Positions 22,341 through 32,532 of a stretch of 64,000 nucleotides of DNA are shown here, piece by piece; positions within the stretch are counted from its first letter, which is position 1; the number at the start of each line of letters is the position of its first letter. The position numbers and the translations under genes were made by a program. The notes under the pieces are model-generated. The model was not told the origin of the DNA. It made no database searches and saw only the letters and a program-made list of their open reading frames with translations. The DNA is taken from positions 62,001 to 126,000 of the forward strand of contig OZ234501.1 of NCBI GenBank assembly GCA_965153455.1, given 5' to 3'. Source of the stretch: Sphagnum compactum. Its lineage: Eukaryota; Bryophyta; Sphagnopsida; Sphagnales.

Positions 22341-22639
22341 CCTCACCCCATTAAAAATCATATATTTTATTGAAATATTTATTCAATTCTAATTACAAAT
22401 TTGTATATTGGAACTATTTTACCAAATTTTGTATGTTCTTCTATAATGTTATTTTTGCTATTAGAATATTTCACCAATTGTATAAAAGCAAAGTCATTTT
22501 AGTTTTTTTCATTAATTAACCTTACATGAAACAACCATAACTAAATTTTAATCCTAAATCAAAATAATGAATTAAAAAAATATGTTATCCAATATATGCA
22601 TGAAACAATCATGGCAAGGCAACATTAACAAATAATATA
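22341..22639. other. AT-rich stretch without a recognisable feature
   Basis: It probably contains the decayed gag start and leader of gypsy element A. No LTR edge or primer site was found. Confidence 0.5.
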
Positions 22640-24345
22640 TCAAGCATCCAACCAACTAACTTGGAGGCATTAACATGGGTATGCATAATTCTTCCAAGGA
22701 TAATTGGTGCCTTTTCTTGAAGGTCTTTGGCTCGTTCTGACACCTTCCCAGAGCCTTTGGGTTTATATTGACATAATAGTTAATCATATGTCTTATCATC
22801 AACACTAGATTCCTCTTTTGAAAAGAGCTTAGGAAGAGATTCCAACTTCTTGGTCAAATGTGCTTCTGCATCACTTGGCCCCTAGCATTTGAATCAATAC
22901 TTGGCATGGGTAGTCAGGATTGGTCTCTTGGCATGCTCTATTTATTACCCTTTGAATCATTAGATGCATTGTTTGCTTTTGTTACTTTCTCTTTGCTTGT
23001 GATGCCTTTACTTGCATCTACCTTGGCGGGGCTATTCATGTTGCTTTTGAATGGCACTTTGTCCTTAGATGTTGAACTATCATCACGTTATGTGGTTTTA
23101 TTGCTCCCCTTGTTGGGCTTCCCACGTTTTTTTGTAACACCTTGTTTTTTGTTGGGGTGTTTTGTGTTTAGTGCTTTCCCCTTGTGTGTAATGCCATTTG
23201 TTGAGTTTGGTGTCTTTTTGTTTGGTTAAGGTGCCCTTGCTTATTGAAGGTGGATGCTTGGGCGGGGTACCTTCACATCCTTTTGTTGCATCATTTACCC
23301 ATGATTTGTTTTTTGGCTATGGGTGGGCACCTTGGCTCTTGTTCATGATTTGTACTAGAAGGTTTGATTAGTGTGGGTTTACATGGACTTTTGTCTATTG
23401 GACTTTTTGTGTCCAACTCAATAGGATGGGCCATTATTGTTGATTTGAGAAGGGAATTATAGAGCTTTTCACTAGTTGGGACTACATCAGTACCAATTAA
23501 ACAAGCATGTCCTTCAACATTCAACTTTCGTAGTTTGGGCGTTGTGCTCACGGACTTAGGTCATTCTTATTAGGTCATTATTTAAAATGTTGATGGTTGG
23601 GTTGTTTGATTTGCCCCAACCAGGGTGAACCTCCTCTCTTCATTCGTTGTTTCAATAGTTGAACCAAGCGTAGTCATTTTTAACTTTGTCTCCATTTCCT
23701 TTTATGTAATGCAACATCGTCCCTGTTATTTGGATAATTATTAACACAACAAACCTAAAAATGAACATGGAATAGACATAGACCACCCAAGTGCTTGAGG
23801 TGAAAATTGAAATACAAACCAAGGATGTCATGAACATTCATCCTTGCAGTTTCTTTCAATTTGTTCACCAATCGAACTTGCTCCTCTTCAAGTTGCATCT
23901 CTTGTGCCATGCAACTTAATTCATCATCAAGTTTTCTAAAGCCCCCATTAAACCACCAATTTAGATGCAATTTTTGATTGCAAACCTTAGACTGTTGTTG
24001 GTTTTCAAATGTTCACCAATGCATGACGGATGATACGTGTAAGCAAAATGTCACAACAATGTAAAAACAATGGTACGATTGTCCACATAAACCACAAAAT
24101 TTGATGATAATCATATTTGGTGCATCACATAAAGGTCCATCGAAATGCAAAATATATTTGGGCCAAAATGACATGTTTCCACCCTTTTGCATTTCTTGTA
24201 ATTGCTCTATAATTACAAGTTGTTCTTTGTCTAGGTCTTTAAACTTTTGCCTTATTGTTATGATACGATTTTCCAAGGTGATGGCTTCTATCATTGCTTC
24301 ATGTGAGGTGACTTTCTATCCTTTTACTATCAGTTGTATGACGTG
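22640..24345 (-). pseudogene. Unrecognised decayed minus-strand reading frame
   Basis: A set of minus-strand frames forms one degenerate gene-like unit. Upstream (24294-24013) is a predicted coiled coil (TLENRIITIRQKFKDLDKEQ, VIIEQLQEMQ), then FWPKYILHFDGPLCDAPNM and a Cys/His cluster (KFCGLCGQSYHC). Next (23970-23755) is a second helix-rich piece (ELSCMAQEMQLEEEQVRLV). Then come 23551-23291 (ACLIGTDVVPTSEKLYNSLL) and a Lys/Ser/Asn-rich part (about 23200-22930; DSSTSKDKVPFKSNM, KGITSKEKVTKANN). It ends near 22650 with KKLESLPKLFSKEESSVDD and APIILGRIMHTHVNA. Many stops are present. I do not recognise the family; it may be a transposon-borne or host-derived gene. The 2.65 kb unit at 24346 interrupts its upstream side. 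Confidence 0.4.
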
Positions 24346-24801
24346 TGTGAGGAATTATTGCACACCTTCACCACTAAGATATGTACTCACAATAAAAAAA
24401 ACCGGTTGGAAGTGGAACTACTATGTAATGTAGTCTAACAAGTGAGGTGGTTCGAGGTAAGTGATGAAATTCACCAAAAATCTAATGCGTTGTGTCCAAA
24501 TTGAAGCTACAAAACATCGTGAGGGAATTGTAACTCACCATGATGGAATATTGAGGAGCCGTATGCTGATGTTCATTTCAATGTCATGTTCGATGGTTTG
24601 AAACCTTCCACTCCGTTCGTCATAACAACTACATACAACATCCTAGTCTAACATGCATTAGATTTGGAAGCTAATACAAAAGGAGCCATGTTTTAACAAC
24701 TCTCATAAGTTTTTTATTTTATGTTTTTTGATCTAGATTTAAGCCTTGGAGCTAGGAGCCACTTGCCTAGTTTGAGGAAAAAACAGATACTACAACCCCT
24801 T

Positions 24802-25190
24802 CTACTTCCAACCCGCGTAGCTCCCTTACAAAAAGCCCGATCAAGCTGAATTTTTGGGAGGGCTTTTTACATCTTTTGAGCTAAAACTGATTCAAATTTG
24901 ACACAAATCCAACGGTGGATTTGAGAGAAACAATTGATTAAACCAAAAGTCCATAGGCTTCCCCATGGAAATCATTCCATGAAAAAACACTTCAACACCC
25001 TCTACTTCCAACACTTGTAACTCCCTCACAGCAAAACTGATGATGCTGAATTTTGGGGAAAAACTTCTACACCTTTCAAACTAAAACTGATCTAATTTTG
25101 ACACAAATCCAACGGTGGATTTGAAAGAAACAATTACTTAAACCAAAAGTCCAGAGGCTTCACTACGATTACTTCCTACACACAACTCCA
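24802..25190 (+). repeat. Twofold tandem repeat (period about 200 bp) within unit copy 1
   Basis: Landmarks CTACTTCCAAC, ACACAAATCCAACGGTGGATTT and AACCAAAAGTCCA each occur twice, about 200 bp apart (for example 24802 and 25002). The same duplication occurs in copies 2 (34730 and 34929) and 3 (60453 and 60649), so it predates the spread of the family. Confidence 0.85.
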
Positions 25191-25977
25191 TTCCATGCTT
25201 CATTTTTTCATAACCTTTCCATGAACACCTCCCACACACAAGAACTAACAACCTTTCTCACACTTCATTCTCCTCTTCCTTCTCCTTTTTTTCCATACAC
25301 ACAATGCCTTCTTCCTTGGTAAGCCTCCATGACCTTCCTTGAGCTTGTTCCCCTTGTCCAATGAAAGCTTTGAAATCCTTTTGCACCAATCAATGGCCTC
25401 CTCATCCTTCAAGGGCCAATGAGAATTTGAGAATGAATGGCCATCCAATTGAAATTAGGATGAGAATCCTTGGGCCCAATGAAACTCAAGAGATATTCCA
25501 TCCTCCAATCAAAAATGATGAAAATTCCTCATGACTAATGGGATTTGGAGGATCCAACCTCCCCCTTATCTTGGATATCTTCATGAGGTCTCTTGAGCTT
25601 GATCCATATCTTTTCCGTTCGTTGACCCTCACATCCTACTTCTTCATCCGAATTACTTCAAGTAACTAACTACTATGATAAATTATCGGTAATAACAAGG
25701 AAGAGTCCTTGAATTTTTACTTGACTAATTCAATGGTTGAAGTAACATTTCCGTGTAACATTTACTCCTTTGATATTCCCTTCCTATTTACTTTACTATG
25801 CACTAATTAACTATGTAGTACATAGTAAATTGGAATTACAATTTGCATAAAAAAAAACTCTCCCATACTTTTAGATCCACCGTTGAATTTAGGGTTTGAT
25901 GAATCCCTTAGATTTAGGGTGTTTGAGTTTTGATAAGGTTTCGCCGTCACTTCCACACCTTACGCCTACCCTAACTT

Positions 25978-25992
25978 GTTAAATAAAAAGGC
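25978..25992 (+). promoter_or_regulatory. TATA-like box upstream of the unit gene, copy 1
   Basis: GTTAAATAAAAAGGCC is kept in all three copies (about 35901 and 61619 in the others) and sits about 90 bp before the ATG. A start of transcription about 30 bases downstream would give a leader of roughly 60 bases. This is inferred from sequence and conserved position only. Confidence 0.5.
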
Positions 25993-26069
25993 CTTGACCC
26001 CTTTTGAACGCAAGTACCACCTTGTTTGTACTACCTTTTTGGTTTTTGTTGATGCAGGTGCAACTAGTC

Positions 26070-26483
26070 ATGGCGGACGATGACGCTACGCCTTCAAATC
26101 CTCCAGTCGCACCCGTACAACAAGAAGAGCTTGAAGAAGCACCGCTCGACTTGAATGTTTCTCAACGGTCGCGCGAACAAGAACCGCCCAGGAGAGTGGT
26201 GCGTACTCGAGTCGCTCGTTCGGTATGGGATTATCGACTGTCCCCTAACCCACATGCTTTAGCAATTTATTTAGAGTTTGTTCCTGCTCGTGGAGCCGCG
26301 CCAGAAAGGTTTGAACAGTGCCAGTGCGAAGATGATGATGTCCGTCTCCATTGTCGAACGTGGGTTCCCGGTGATGGCCATTATCGTTGGCTACGAGGCC
26401 CGATCAACCCACTTCCCCTAGAGCATCGAGCCGAGTACCTTGCTCGCACCATTCGTCGCATCCTAAATTTTTTACAATTGTGA
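26070..26483 (+). CDS. Unrecognised 137-aa protein of the 2.65 kb unit (intact copy)
   Basis: I chose the ATG at 26070 because it begins the part shared by all three copies and has A at -3 and G at +4. The frame is open further upstream here, but a 1-bp difference takes that extension out of frame in the other copies. The N-terminal third (MADDDATPSNPPVAPVQQEE, then LEEAPLDLNVSQ) is acidic and Pro-rich and probably disordered. A basic segment follows (VVRTRVARSVWDYR). The conserved body has LSPNPHALAIYLEFVPARG, a Cys/His cluster CQCEDDDVRLHC, then TWVPGDGHYRWLRGPINPLP and a likely C-terminal helix (YLARTIRRILNFLQL). There is no signal peptide, membrane segment or known catalytic motif. It does not look like gag, pol or a transposase I know. 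The function is unknown; the Cys/His cluster could bind metal. Confidence 0.7.
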   Translation: MADDDATPSNPPVAPVQQEELEEAPLDLNVSQRSREQEPPRRVVRTRVARSVWDYRLSPNPHALAIYLEFVPARGAAPERFEQCQCEDDDVRLHCRTWVPGDGHYRWLRGPINPLPLEHRAEYLARTIRRILNFLQL

Positions 26484-27005
26484 TCTATCCTTTAAGTCAA
26501 TTATTCAGTTGTAATTCACCTGAGGCTACTCAGGCGGAAATGTTAATACTTAAGTTTGATTTGATTCTATTTAAAAGTCTAATAGAAGTGAACTAAATAA
26601 AGATGTATTAGGACTACATCCTAAAAATCTTACAAGTACATCATTAGTGCTTGAAGATTCTTCTACAGACTAACTTAACCTTGTCATGGCAGAATGTTAT
26701 TGTTAATTATGGGCTTGTATTCCCTATATATCAATAAATCACAACTAATTCTACATCCCCTTTCCCTTCTCTGCAACATAAAAGGGATAATGTACTTTAA
26801 AAGGTTTACTAGGTGCTTAACTGATTAAGAGCTACATCAACTGAAATAAAGAAGTACTATATGCTTAGAAATATCACAAAAGCTGATTCAACTATTAATA
26901 ATCACTACTTGGAGGCTTATAAGCATTCAAATCATTAATACTAAGGAAAATTACGAAACTAAAGCTTAACTAATTGTTGAGCTATAATCCATGGCTCACA
27001 ACGTG

Positions 27006-27239
27006 CTTATACTTGAAGGTACATATGCTATTGGTGAAGGAAAAATGCAAATTGTATCTATAAATACTAAAATGTGTTTATAGTAAAAAATAAATAATTT
27101 ACTTTCTATGCATCATTTATCATTTGGAATTGATAAATATATTTTCAAAATTCATATTCTCCAAATCCTAAAATTTTATATTAAATTATCACCCACCTAA
27201 ATGAACTTCTAAGGTGTCGACATAATGTTCAACTCAATG
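27006..27239. other. Short AT-rich flank, nothing recognised
   Basis: It continues the sequence that was interrupted at 24345. No gene or repeat boundary was identified. Confidence 0.5.
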
Positions 27240-27790
27240 GCAGACCTCCAATCACTCAAAACATTATTGTCATCACATATGTTATCTAAATTTAGTTTGC
27301 ATTAATTCATTTGAAAGCTAGCTACAAGGCACACTTGTCTACTAAATCTCAAGCCTTGAACCTAAATCAATAAAAAGATGTGCCCTAGAACCGAAGAGGG
27401 TTTATGAAAGCAAAAAGTTCAACTTAACAATAGACCTCTAATCATTTAAAATGTTATTGCCATCACATATTATATTCAAATCTAGCTTCCATTAGTTCAT
27501 TGGGAAGTTAGCTACAAGATGCACCTATGTACCAAATCTTAAGCCTTGGACTTAAATCAATAAAAATTTGTGCCATAAAACTCGAGAAGGTTTTACGAAA
27601 GTAAAAAACTTAACAACAAACCTCTAGTCACTTAAAACGTATTTGCCATCACTTCTTCTATTGAAATCTAGTTTGCATTAGTTCATTAGAAAGTTATTTA
27701 CATGGCACACCTACTTGCCAAATCTCAAATTTTGCACCTTAATAAAAAAATTATGTTACAAAACCTGAAAGGTCTTATGAAATTTCTTTA
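27240..27790 (+). repeat. Three tandem copies of a ~188-bp repeat
   Basis: Units start with AGACCTCYAATCA-like sequence near 27241, 27430 and 27617. Each contains ATTAGTTCATT-GAAAG and AAATCTCAAGCCTTG-like landmarks and ends near GGTTTATGAAAG. The copies differ by roughly 15-20 percent by eye, so the array is old. The unit length is in the range of plant satellite monomers. Confidence 0.85.
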
Positions 27791-28044
27791 AGATTTCAAG
27801 CTCCAAATGTACCCCTACTCATTTTCATTTTTTCAAAGGTATTATTATCATCGAATCTATTTTCCCTCTTTCCACCATCTACTAGGACTAATCACTCTTC
27901 TCCTCCCAAGGAAAATCATAGGAACAAGTTTTTCAAAATTCAAATCAGAAATCATGTCTGAAAAAAAAAGACAAATGATCCGAATTTGTGCCTTTAAAAA
28001 CAAGGGGAAAGAAGGAAGTGAAGGAAGACCCCAACTTGGTGGTT

Positions 28045-28215
28045 AATGGGAGGTTCCAAGCTTGGTGGCCTTTGGAATATTTCAAGTTTACTGAACCTTG
28101 AAAAAATTCCAATGTTTGGAGGTCATTGGGGAACCATCTTGATTGGTGGCCAACGGAAGGTTACAAGCTTGGTGGCCCTTGGAATGTTCCATGCGTGGTT
28201 GTTTTTGGAAGGAGA
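28045..28215 (+). repeat. Imperfect ~107-bp tandem duplication
   Basis: GGTTCCAAGCTTGGTGGCC (about 28052) recurs as GGTTACAAGCTTGGTGGCC (about 28159). The neighbouring sequence is similar in each case. Confidence 0.7.
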
Positions 28216-28639
28216 AGGAGAAGGGGAATTATCCTTTTCACCTCCTTCCACTTTTCACCCCATAAGATTTTATTTAATAACAAATTCCATTGATTTTAGG
28301 GTTTTGTTTTACCATGATTGTAAACCATTATTTTGTGTCTTTCCTTCCTTTTCTTTGACCTATAAATTATAATCATGCATCTCAAGTTACCAAAATTTTC
28401 ACACATTCATTGCCAAATTGATTTTGATAAAAAAAATATTCTTTTATTTGAATTCATGGCATTATGCATGACTACGTCTTACGAATTTCAAGCCACACAA
28501 ATGAATGAAGAACTGCATCGGGAGTCATCTTTAGATTTGACACTAACCTAACACCTTTGTAATGAAAATCTTGAATCGTGAAAGGTGCCCCCTTGTTTCA
28601 AAGTCGAACTCCCTCAAGCTTGATATTATCGAATTTTTT

Positions 28640-28880
28640 AAAACTTTCGTACCTTGCTGATTTTGTTGTAGGTCAACCTCATTTTTTACGATGAACTTGA
28701 AATTGTATGTGAAGTTTTTTACAAAACTAAATACATGTCAATTTTTGCATGGTTTTCAATTTTTGATGTTGAACACTATCGTTGGTTGCACAGTTTGATT
28801 CATTAACTACCTCTTAACAATAAGGCAGATTATTTAGTTTGCACCATCTAACACGTCCTAAATTTCTTGCAATTATGAAC
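28640..28880 (+). pseudogene. Decayed relative of the 2.65 kb unit gene
   Basis: The plus strand from about 28772 reads EHYRWLHSLIH, a stop, then LPLNNKADYLVCTI, another stop, then HVLNFLQL and a final stop. This aligns colinearly with GHYRWLRGPINPLP, YLARTIRRILNFLQL and the stop of the intact gene. Upstream, near 28655, ATTTTGTTGTAGGTCAACC resembles the TTTTTGTTGATGCAGGT motif before the intact ATG. The flanks beyond do not align with the 2.65 kb unit. So either this is a much older insertion, or the coding module existed in a different sequence context. Confidence 0.65.
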
Positions 28881-29407
28881 TACCACCATGGCATTATCTA
28901 GGACTCAACATGCACTTGCAGCTCTTCTTTGAACTTCTCCATAACTTGAATAAAAGCTTTTGTTCATCGTGAAATCCATGTTGCAATTGCCACCCTATAA
29001 CCTTTGTCTCAAATTAATCCTACATGTTTATAATGCTTGAAAATTATTTTATCTCCATTGGACCCTTCATTGACACCCTTTAATTGCTTCAAGAATTTCA
29101 AATCATACTTGCTTGCATAACTATCCACTAAATACGAGAATGAAACCAACATTGTGCCTAACATTACAGTTTTTTTGGTTCACTTATAACCCTAACCCAC
29201 TAAAGATTTCTCACCCCCAATCATGAAATTGAAGTTCTAAAAGTATGATTACCAGCTTTTGTCGAAGAAAAGAATTAAATTCCGAAATAAAAATAATTCC
29301 CCATGTAACCATGCACACCCATCATTCCTCATTCTAACACGAAATCGCTAAAAACCCCTATAGCGTTATCACACCCCAATATCCTTAATGCAATTCTTGA
29401 AAATTGA
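28881..29407. other. AT-rich DNA without a recognised feature
   Basis: No frame longer than a few dozen codons shows a motif, and no repeat boundaries were seen. Confidence 0.5.
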
Positions 29408-30324
29408 TGATGCACCCCCAAACTCCTTAAAAAATTCAAATGCAAGTTTTAAAGTGAAACAATGGAAGAAGAAAGAGTCGGTGTACACTCCTTAATTCGT
29501 AGCACTTTGGGGGTAAGAAGGGCATGCCAGAGCTCCGGGATGGGGATTACAACAAGTGACAAGTGGGTCAATTATTCATATGGACTTGCACAAACCAAAC
29601 AATAGGTTGGTTAGTGCATAGTTGGAGCACTTTTGGTGCACAAATGACCACGGGCATACACGGACTCATAAGACTCACGACGGCTCGAACTCAGGGGAAG
29701 CCACCGCCTTCCTCCTTATAGTATTATCTATGACTAGCCATGGGGCCTGCACTCAAATGTCCATTTTTTTGGGACTCCCAAGTTAAGAGTCCCGAAATTA
29801 CCAAAATTGGGACTCTCGCCACTTTGAATGCCTATAATTTTTTGTGCAAACTTCTAATTGAGGTGAGCTTTAAAGCAAAGATATATCTTTCATAAAAATC
29901 TTTTTAACAATATGTGGCACATCCTTTGCACATACGTAATTTAAGGCAATTTTCAACTTTTAATGGTTGGGAGTCAAATTGATACTTCGACTCTCGACCC
30001 CTCTTTCAGCCATAACTTGTGTTGTAAGTACTCAAATGGATCATGAGAACCTATTTTAGACATTTATGTTTCAATAGATTTTTAATGATATAAGGAATTT
30101 TTCAATCCAATGAGGTTTGACCCTTCACATTGTAGTCTGAAGATTTGGGAGTCCCTTGGGACTCTAACTCCCAAAGTGAGAGCCCACTTGGGAGTGTGTG
30201 GGCTCATTCCTTCACATTCTCTTGCACTTTTGGGAGTGTGAATGTGATTCCCATGTTGCACTTTCAACCTTCACCTTTCCATGCCCCTTGCTTTGGGTGC
30301 GAGCCCATGGCTAGGATCGTGACA
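29408..30324 (-). mobile_element. Solo LTR, gypsy LTR family 1, minus strand (917 bp)
   Basis: On the minus strand it opens TGTCACGATCCTAGCC and closes GGGGGTGCATCA. The flanks ATTGA (29403-29407) and ATTGG (30325-30329) match at four of five bases, an aged target-site duplication. Internal landmarks shared with the other copies, in reverse, include GGGACTCCCAAGTT, the CTTATAGTATT TATA region near 29718 and GGGAGTCAAATTG. No coding region is attached. Confidence 0.9.
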
Positions 30325-30921
30325 ATTGGCTATTTCGATAAGGCTCACATTTCATTATATATTGTTTCTCCCAATGTGGCCCATTCAATCTTGTCCTCTA
30401 ATAAAGATTGTGCCATTTCCACTTTTTGCTACTAAACACATATGAATATGGCAAACAAGTCAAAATTTAGTGCAACCAAAGTCTTAAAACTTGATCAAAG
30501 ACAAATTTTCCTTACTATAGCAATGTTCACAAAGATTCGGTTAAACCAATTGAATTACTAGATATTGTCGTGATACAAAATAGGTATAGAAAATGTGAGT
30601 CATGAATTTTGGATCACATGTATAACATCTATGGTACACATGTTTTCTTGTTGCACTTTTGATAAAGCGTCTTTTGCAATTGCTATAATTGTTTGGGCCT
30701 CTTCCATTACTTTTTTACTATCATCCATAATGTATTTAATGCCTAACAACTTGGTGGATGTAACATTTTCATCCACCTTTAAAGACTTGCATATAATTAG
30801 GAATTCCCTCTTCAAGGATAATACTTTAATAATTTTCCTAATATCTTCAACTACCACCCCATAAAGACATTTACTTATTAGTAAAGACAACACTAATAAA
30901 AAAACCGTCTTTTGCAACTTA

Positions 30922-31012
30922 TTTCATGTAACTGCAAATGTTGCATGCAACTAAAAAATAATTGCATGTGACATTTTTTAGTTGCATAAGACATTTGTAG
31001 TTGCATAAGACA
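30922..31012. repeat. Imperfect hairpin
   Basis: The left arm ATGTAACTGCAAATGTTGC and GCATGCAACTAAAAAAT is complementary to the right arm ATTTTTTAGTTGCATAAGAC and ATTTGTAGTTGCAT. The arms are about 38 bp with a short loop. The unit AGTTGCATAAGACA also repeats directly. Confidence 0.6.
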
Positions 31013-31572
31013 ATTTGCAAAAGACAAAAAAAAAATTATTGTAAATTCTCATTATTGTCATCAACAACATCTTGAACTAACTAGCAATGGATTTTACAAT
31101 TGAATGTGGATTGAACACAAATTTGAGCTCCCACCACTGCCTTCCAAAGAATTTGTCATATGTTCTTTCTTGACCAAGACTAGTCGATCAATTATCAATT
31201 GATTCCCTGCGAGGTTTTTTTTTTTGGCTACTGATTCTGTTGCCTTTGCCCAATTGGTTTCGTAGCCCCTTCCTCGGGCAATGAAACCATGTATAATCCA
31301 TGCAAGAATTTCATTATTGGCAACAATCCTTGTTCCAAAAAACCCTCCAATAAATATCCTCCATTACTACCTTATTTTCCAACTTCAAATTAAGGGATTT
31401 AGTCTTGAATTTCTTGGAGCCCCCAAACAAAACACTACATTTTTCTACAGTGACATGTTCATTCTCTAAGTCATATTTTGGATCCAAGCCTTTACTTCCC
31501 AATTGTTAAACAATGGAAATGAAGGTAACATCTTGAGTTTTAATGTCCACTCAAAGGCCAATTTGCTAATAT

Positions 31573-31587
31573 GGGGGGGGGGGGGGG
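31573..31587 (+). repeat. Run of 15 G
   Basis: An uninterrupted G15 run follows ATTTGCTAATAT. It is also a place where the assembly length may be wrong. Confidence 0.95.
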
Positions 31588-32450
31588 TCCTTTGGCAATT
31601 TCCTGCATTTCGTGGGCTTCTACATGATTACCCTACAAAAACCTTATACCCAAATGTTGTACCATTATCAACAAAGATGTGTTGTCACAAAAAAATGTCA
31701 CGCCTAACAGACTCCTTGGGTGCTTGAAACCAACACTTACATGTGCATTGCCAACAAGTGTTAATACTTAGTGCTTAAACCAAGTACTAGTTGGTCCTTG
31801 TAAAGCGGTACCCTTCCTTACATAATATTGATTACTGGTTTTTAAACACCTCTAATCATTGGAAAGGACAAACTGATGAAGGTGATTATTTGTAAACATA
31901 ATTTGTTAAAATCCTAATTAGGCAATCATTTAATAAAATGTACAATTTTCAAACTAGGAGGATAGTTCTAGACATGTATAAATAGTCATTCCTAGTTATG
32001 TTGACAATGTGAGTGTCAAATACAAGCCCCAAGGAGTTGGAAAAATTAAATTTACTAACTTGATAAAAAAATGTACAATGTTTTTCAGTGTATTATCTGT
32101 GATGCCTTTCACATGTTTAACCTAACGTTTGAATTGTTTCAACACTCATTCCTTAGTAGGGCCCTTTGTTGAAACCTTCACAATGCAAATATTTTATGTT
32201 GTGAAAACATCCTATGCAATCCAATACCCACTTATATAAACATCTACAAGGTACTAGATAATCAATTCAAGGATTTAATATGTTGGCATGTACTTACAAT
32301 ACTTTATGAACTTGAATTGTTGTAAACCAATATTCACAACACTTAGATTGAACACTTTCAAAGTAAACTAGGCGTCAATGTAGGTGCTACCATTATTTAT
32401 TATAAGTGTTTAAATCATGCAACTTACAATACTTATAGAGTCCTAACCCA

Positions 32451-32532
32451 TGATTTATAGTGCTTAAATAGTCCTAAAACATGACTTATAGTGCTTAAAT
32501 AGTCCTAAAACATGACTTATAGTACTTAAATA
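32451..32532 (+). repeat. Short tandem repeat, period about 32 bp
   Basis: The unit GACTTATAGTGCTTAAATAG followed by TCCTAAAACAT occurs two and a half times. The last unit is partial. Confidence 0.8.

Larger units (their letters stand above)
24346..27000 (+). mobile_element. 2.65 kb TG...CA unit, copy 1 (2655 bp): probable giant solo LTR with a gene
   Basis: It opens TGTGAGGAATTATTGC and closes ATCCATGGCTCACA, so the ends form the 6-bp inverted repeat TGTGAG/CTCACA. The perfect 5-bp duplication ACGTG flanks it at 24341-24345 and 27001-27005. It aligns end to end with copies at 34278 and 60002. From left to right it contains a non-coding part, a twofold 200-bp tandem repeat (from about 24802), a TATA-like AATAAAAAGG (about 25980), an intact 137-codon gene (26070-26483) and, near 26728, ATCAATAAATCAC, a plausible poly(A) signal. 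No RT, integrase, transposase or internal LTR pair is present. TG...CA ends with 5-bp duplications fit an LTR inserted by a retroviral-type integrase, so a solo LTR is the leading reading. A non-autonomous retroelement is the alternative. Confidence 0.85.

Noticed and set aside
22858-23229. A 123-codon hydrophobic plus-strand frame that looks like a membrane protein.
   Set aside because: It is the reverse reading of a Lys/Ser/Asn-rich minus-strand frame that continues the decayed gene on both sides.
26004-26069. A hydrophobic leader in front of the unit protein in copy 1, which could look like a signal peptide.
   Set aside because: It depends on a non-ATG start and overlaps the splice-like motif. 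In copies 2 and 3 a 1-bp difference puts this stretch out of frame with the conserved ATG, so it is not part of the conserved protein.
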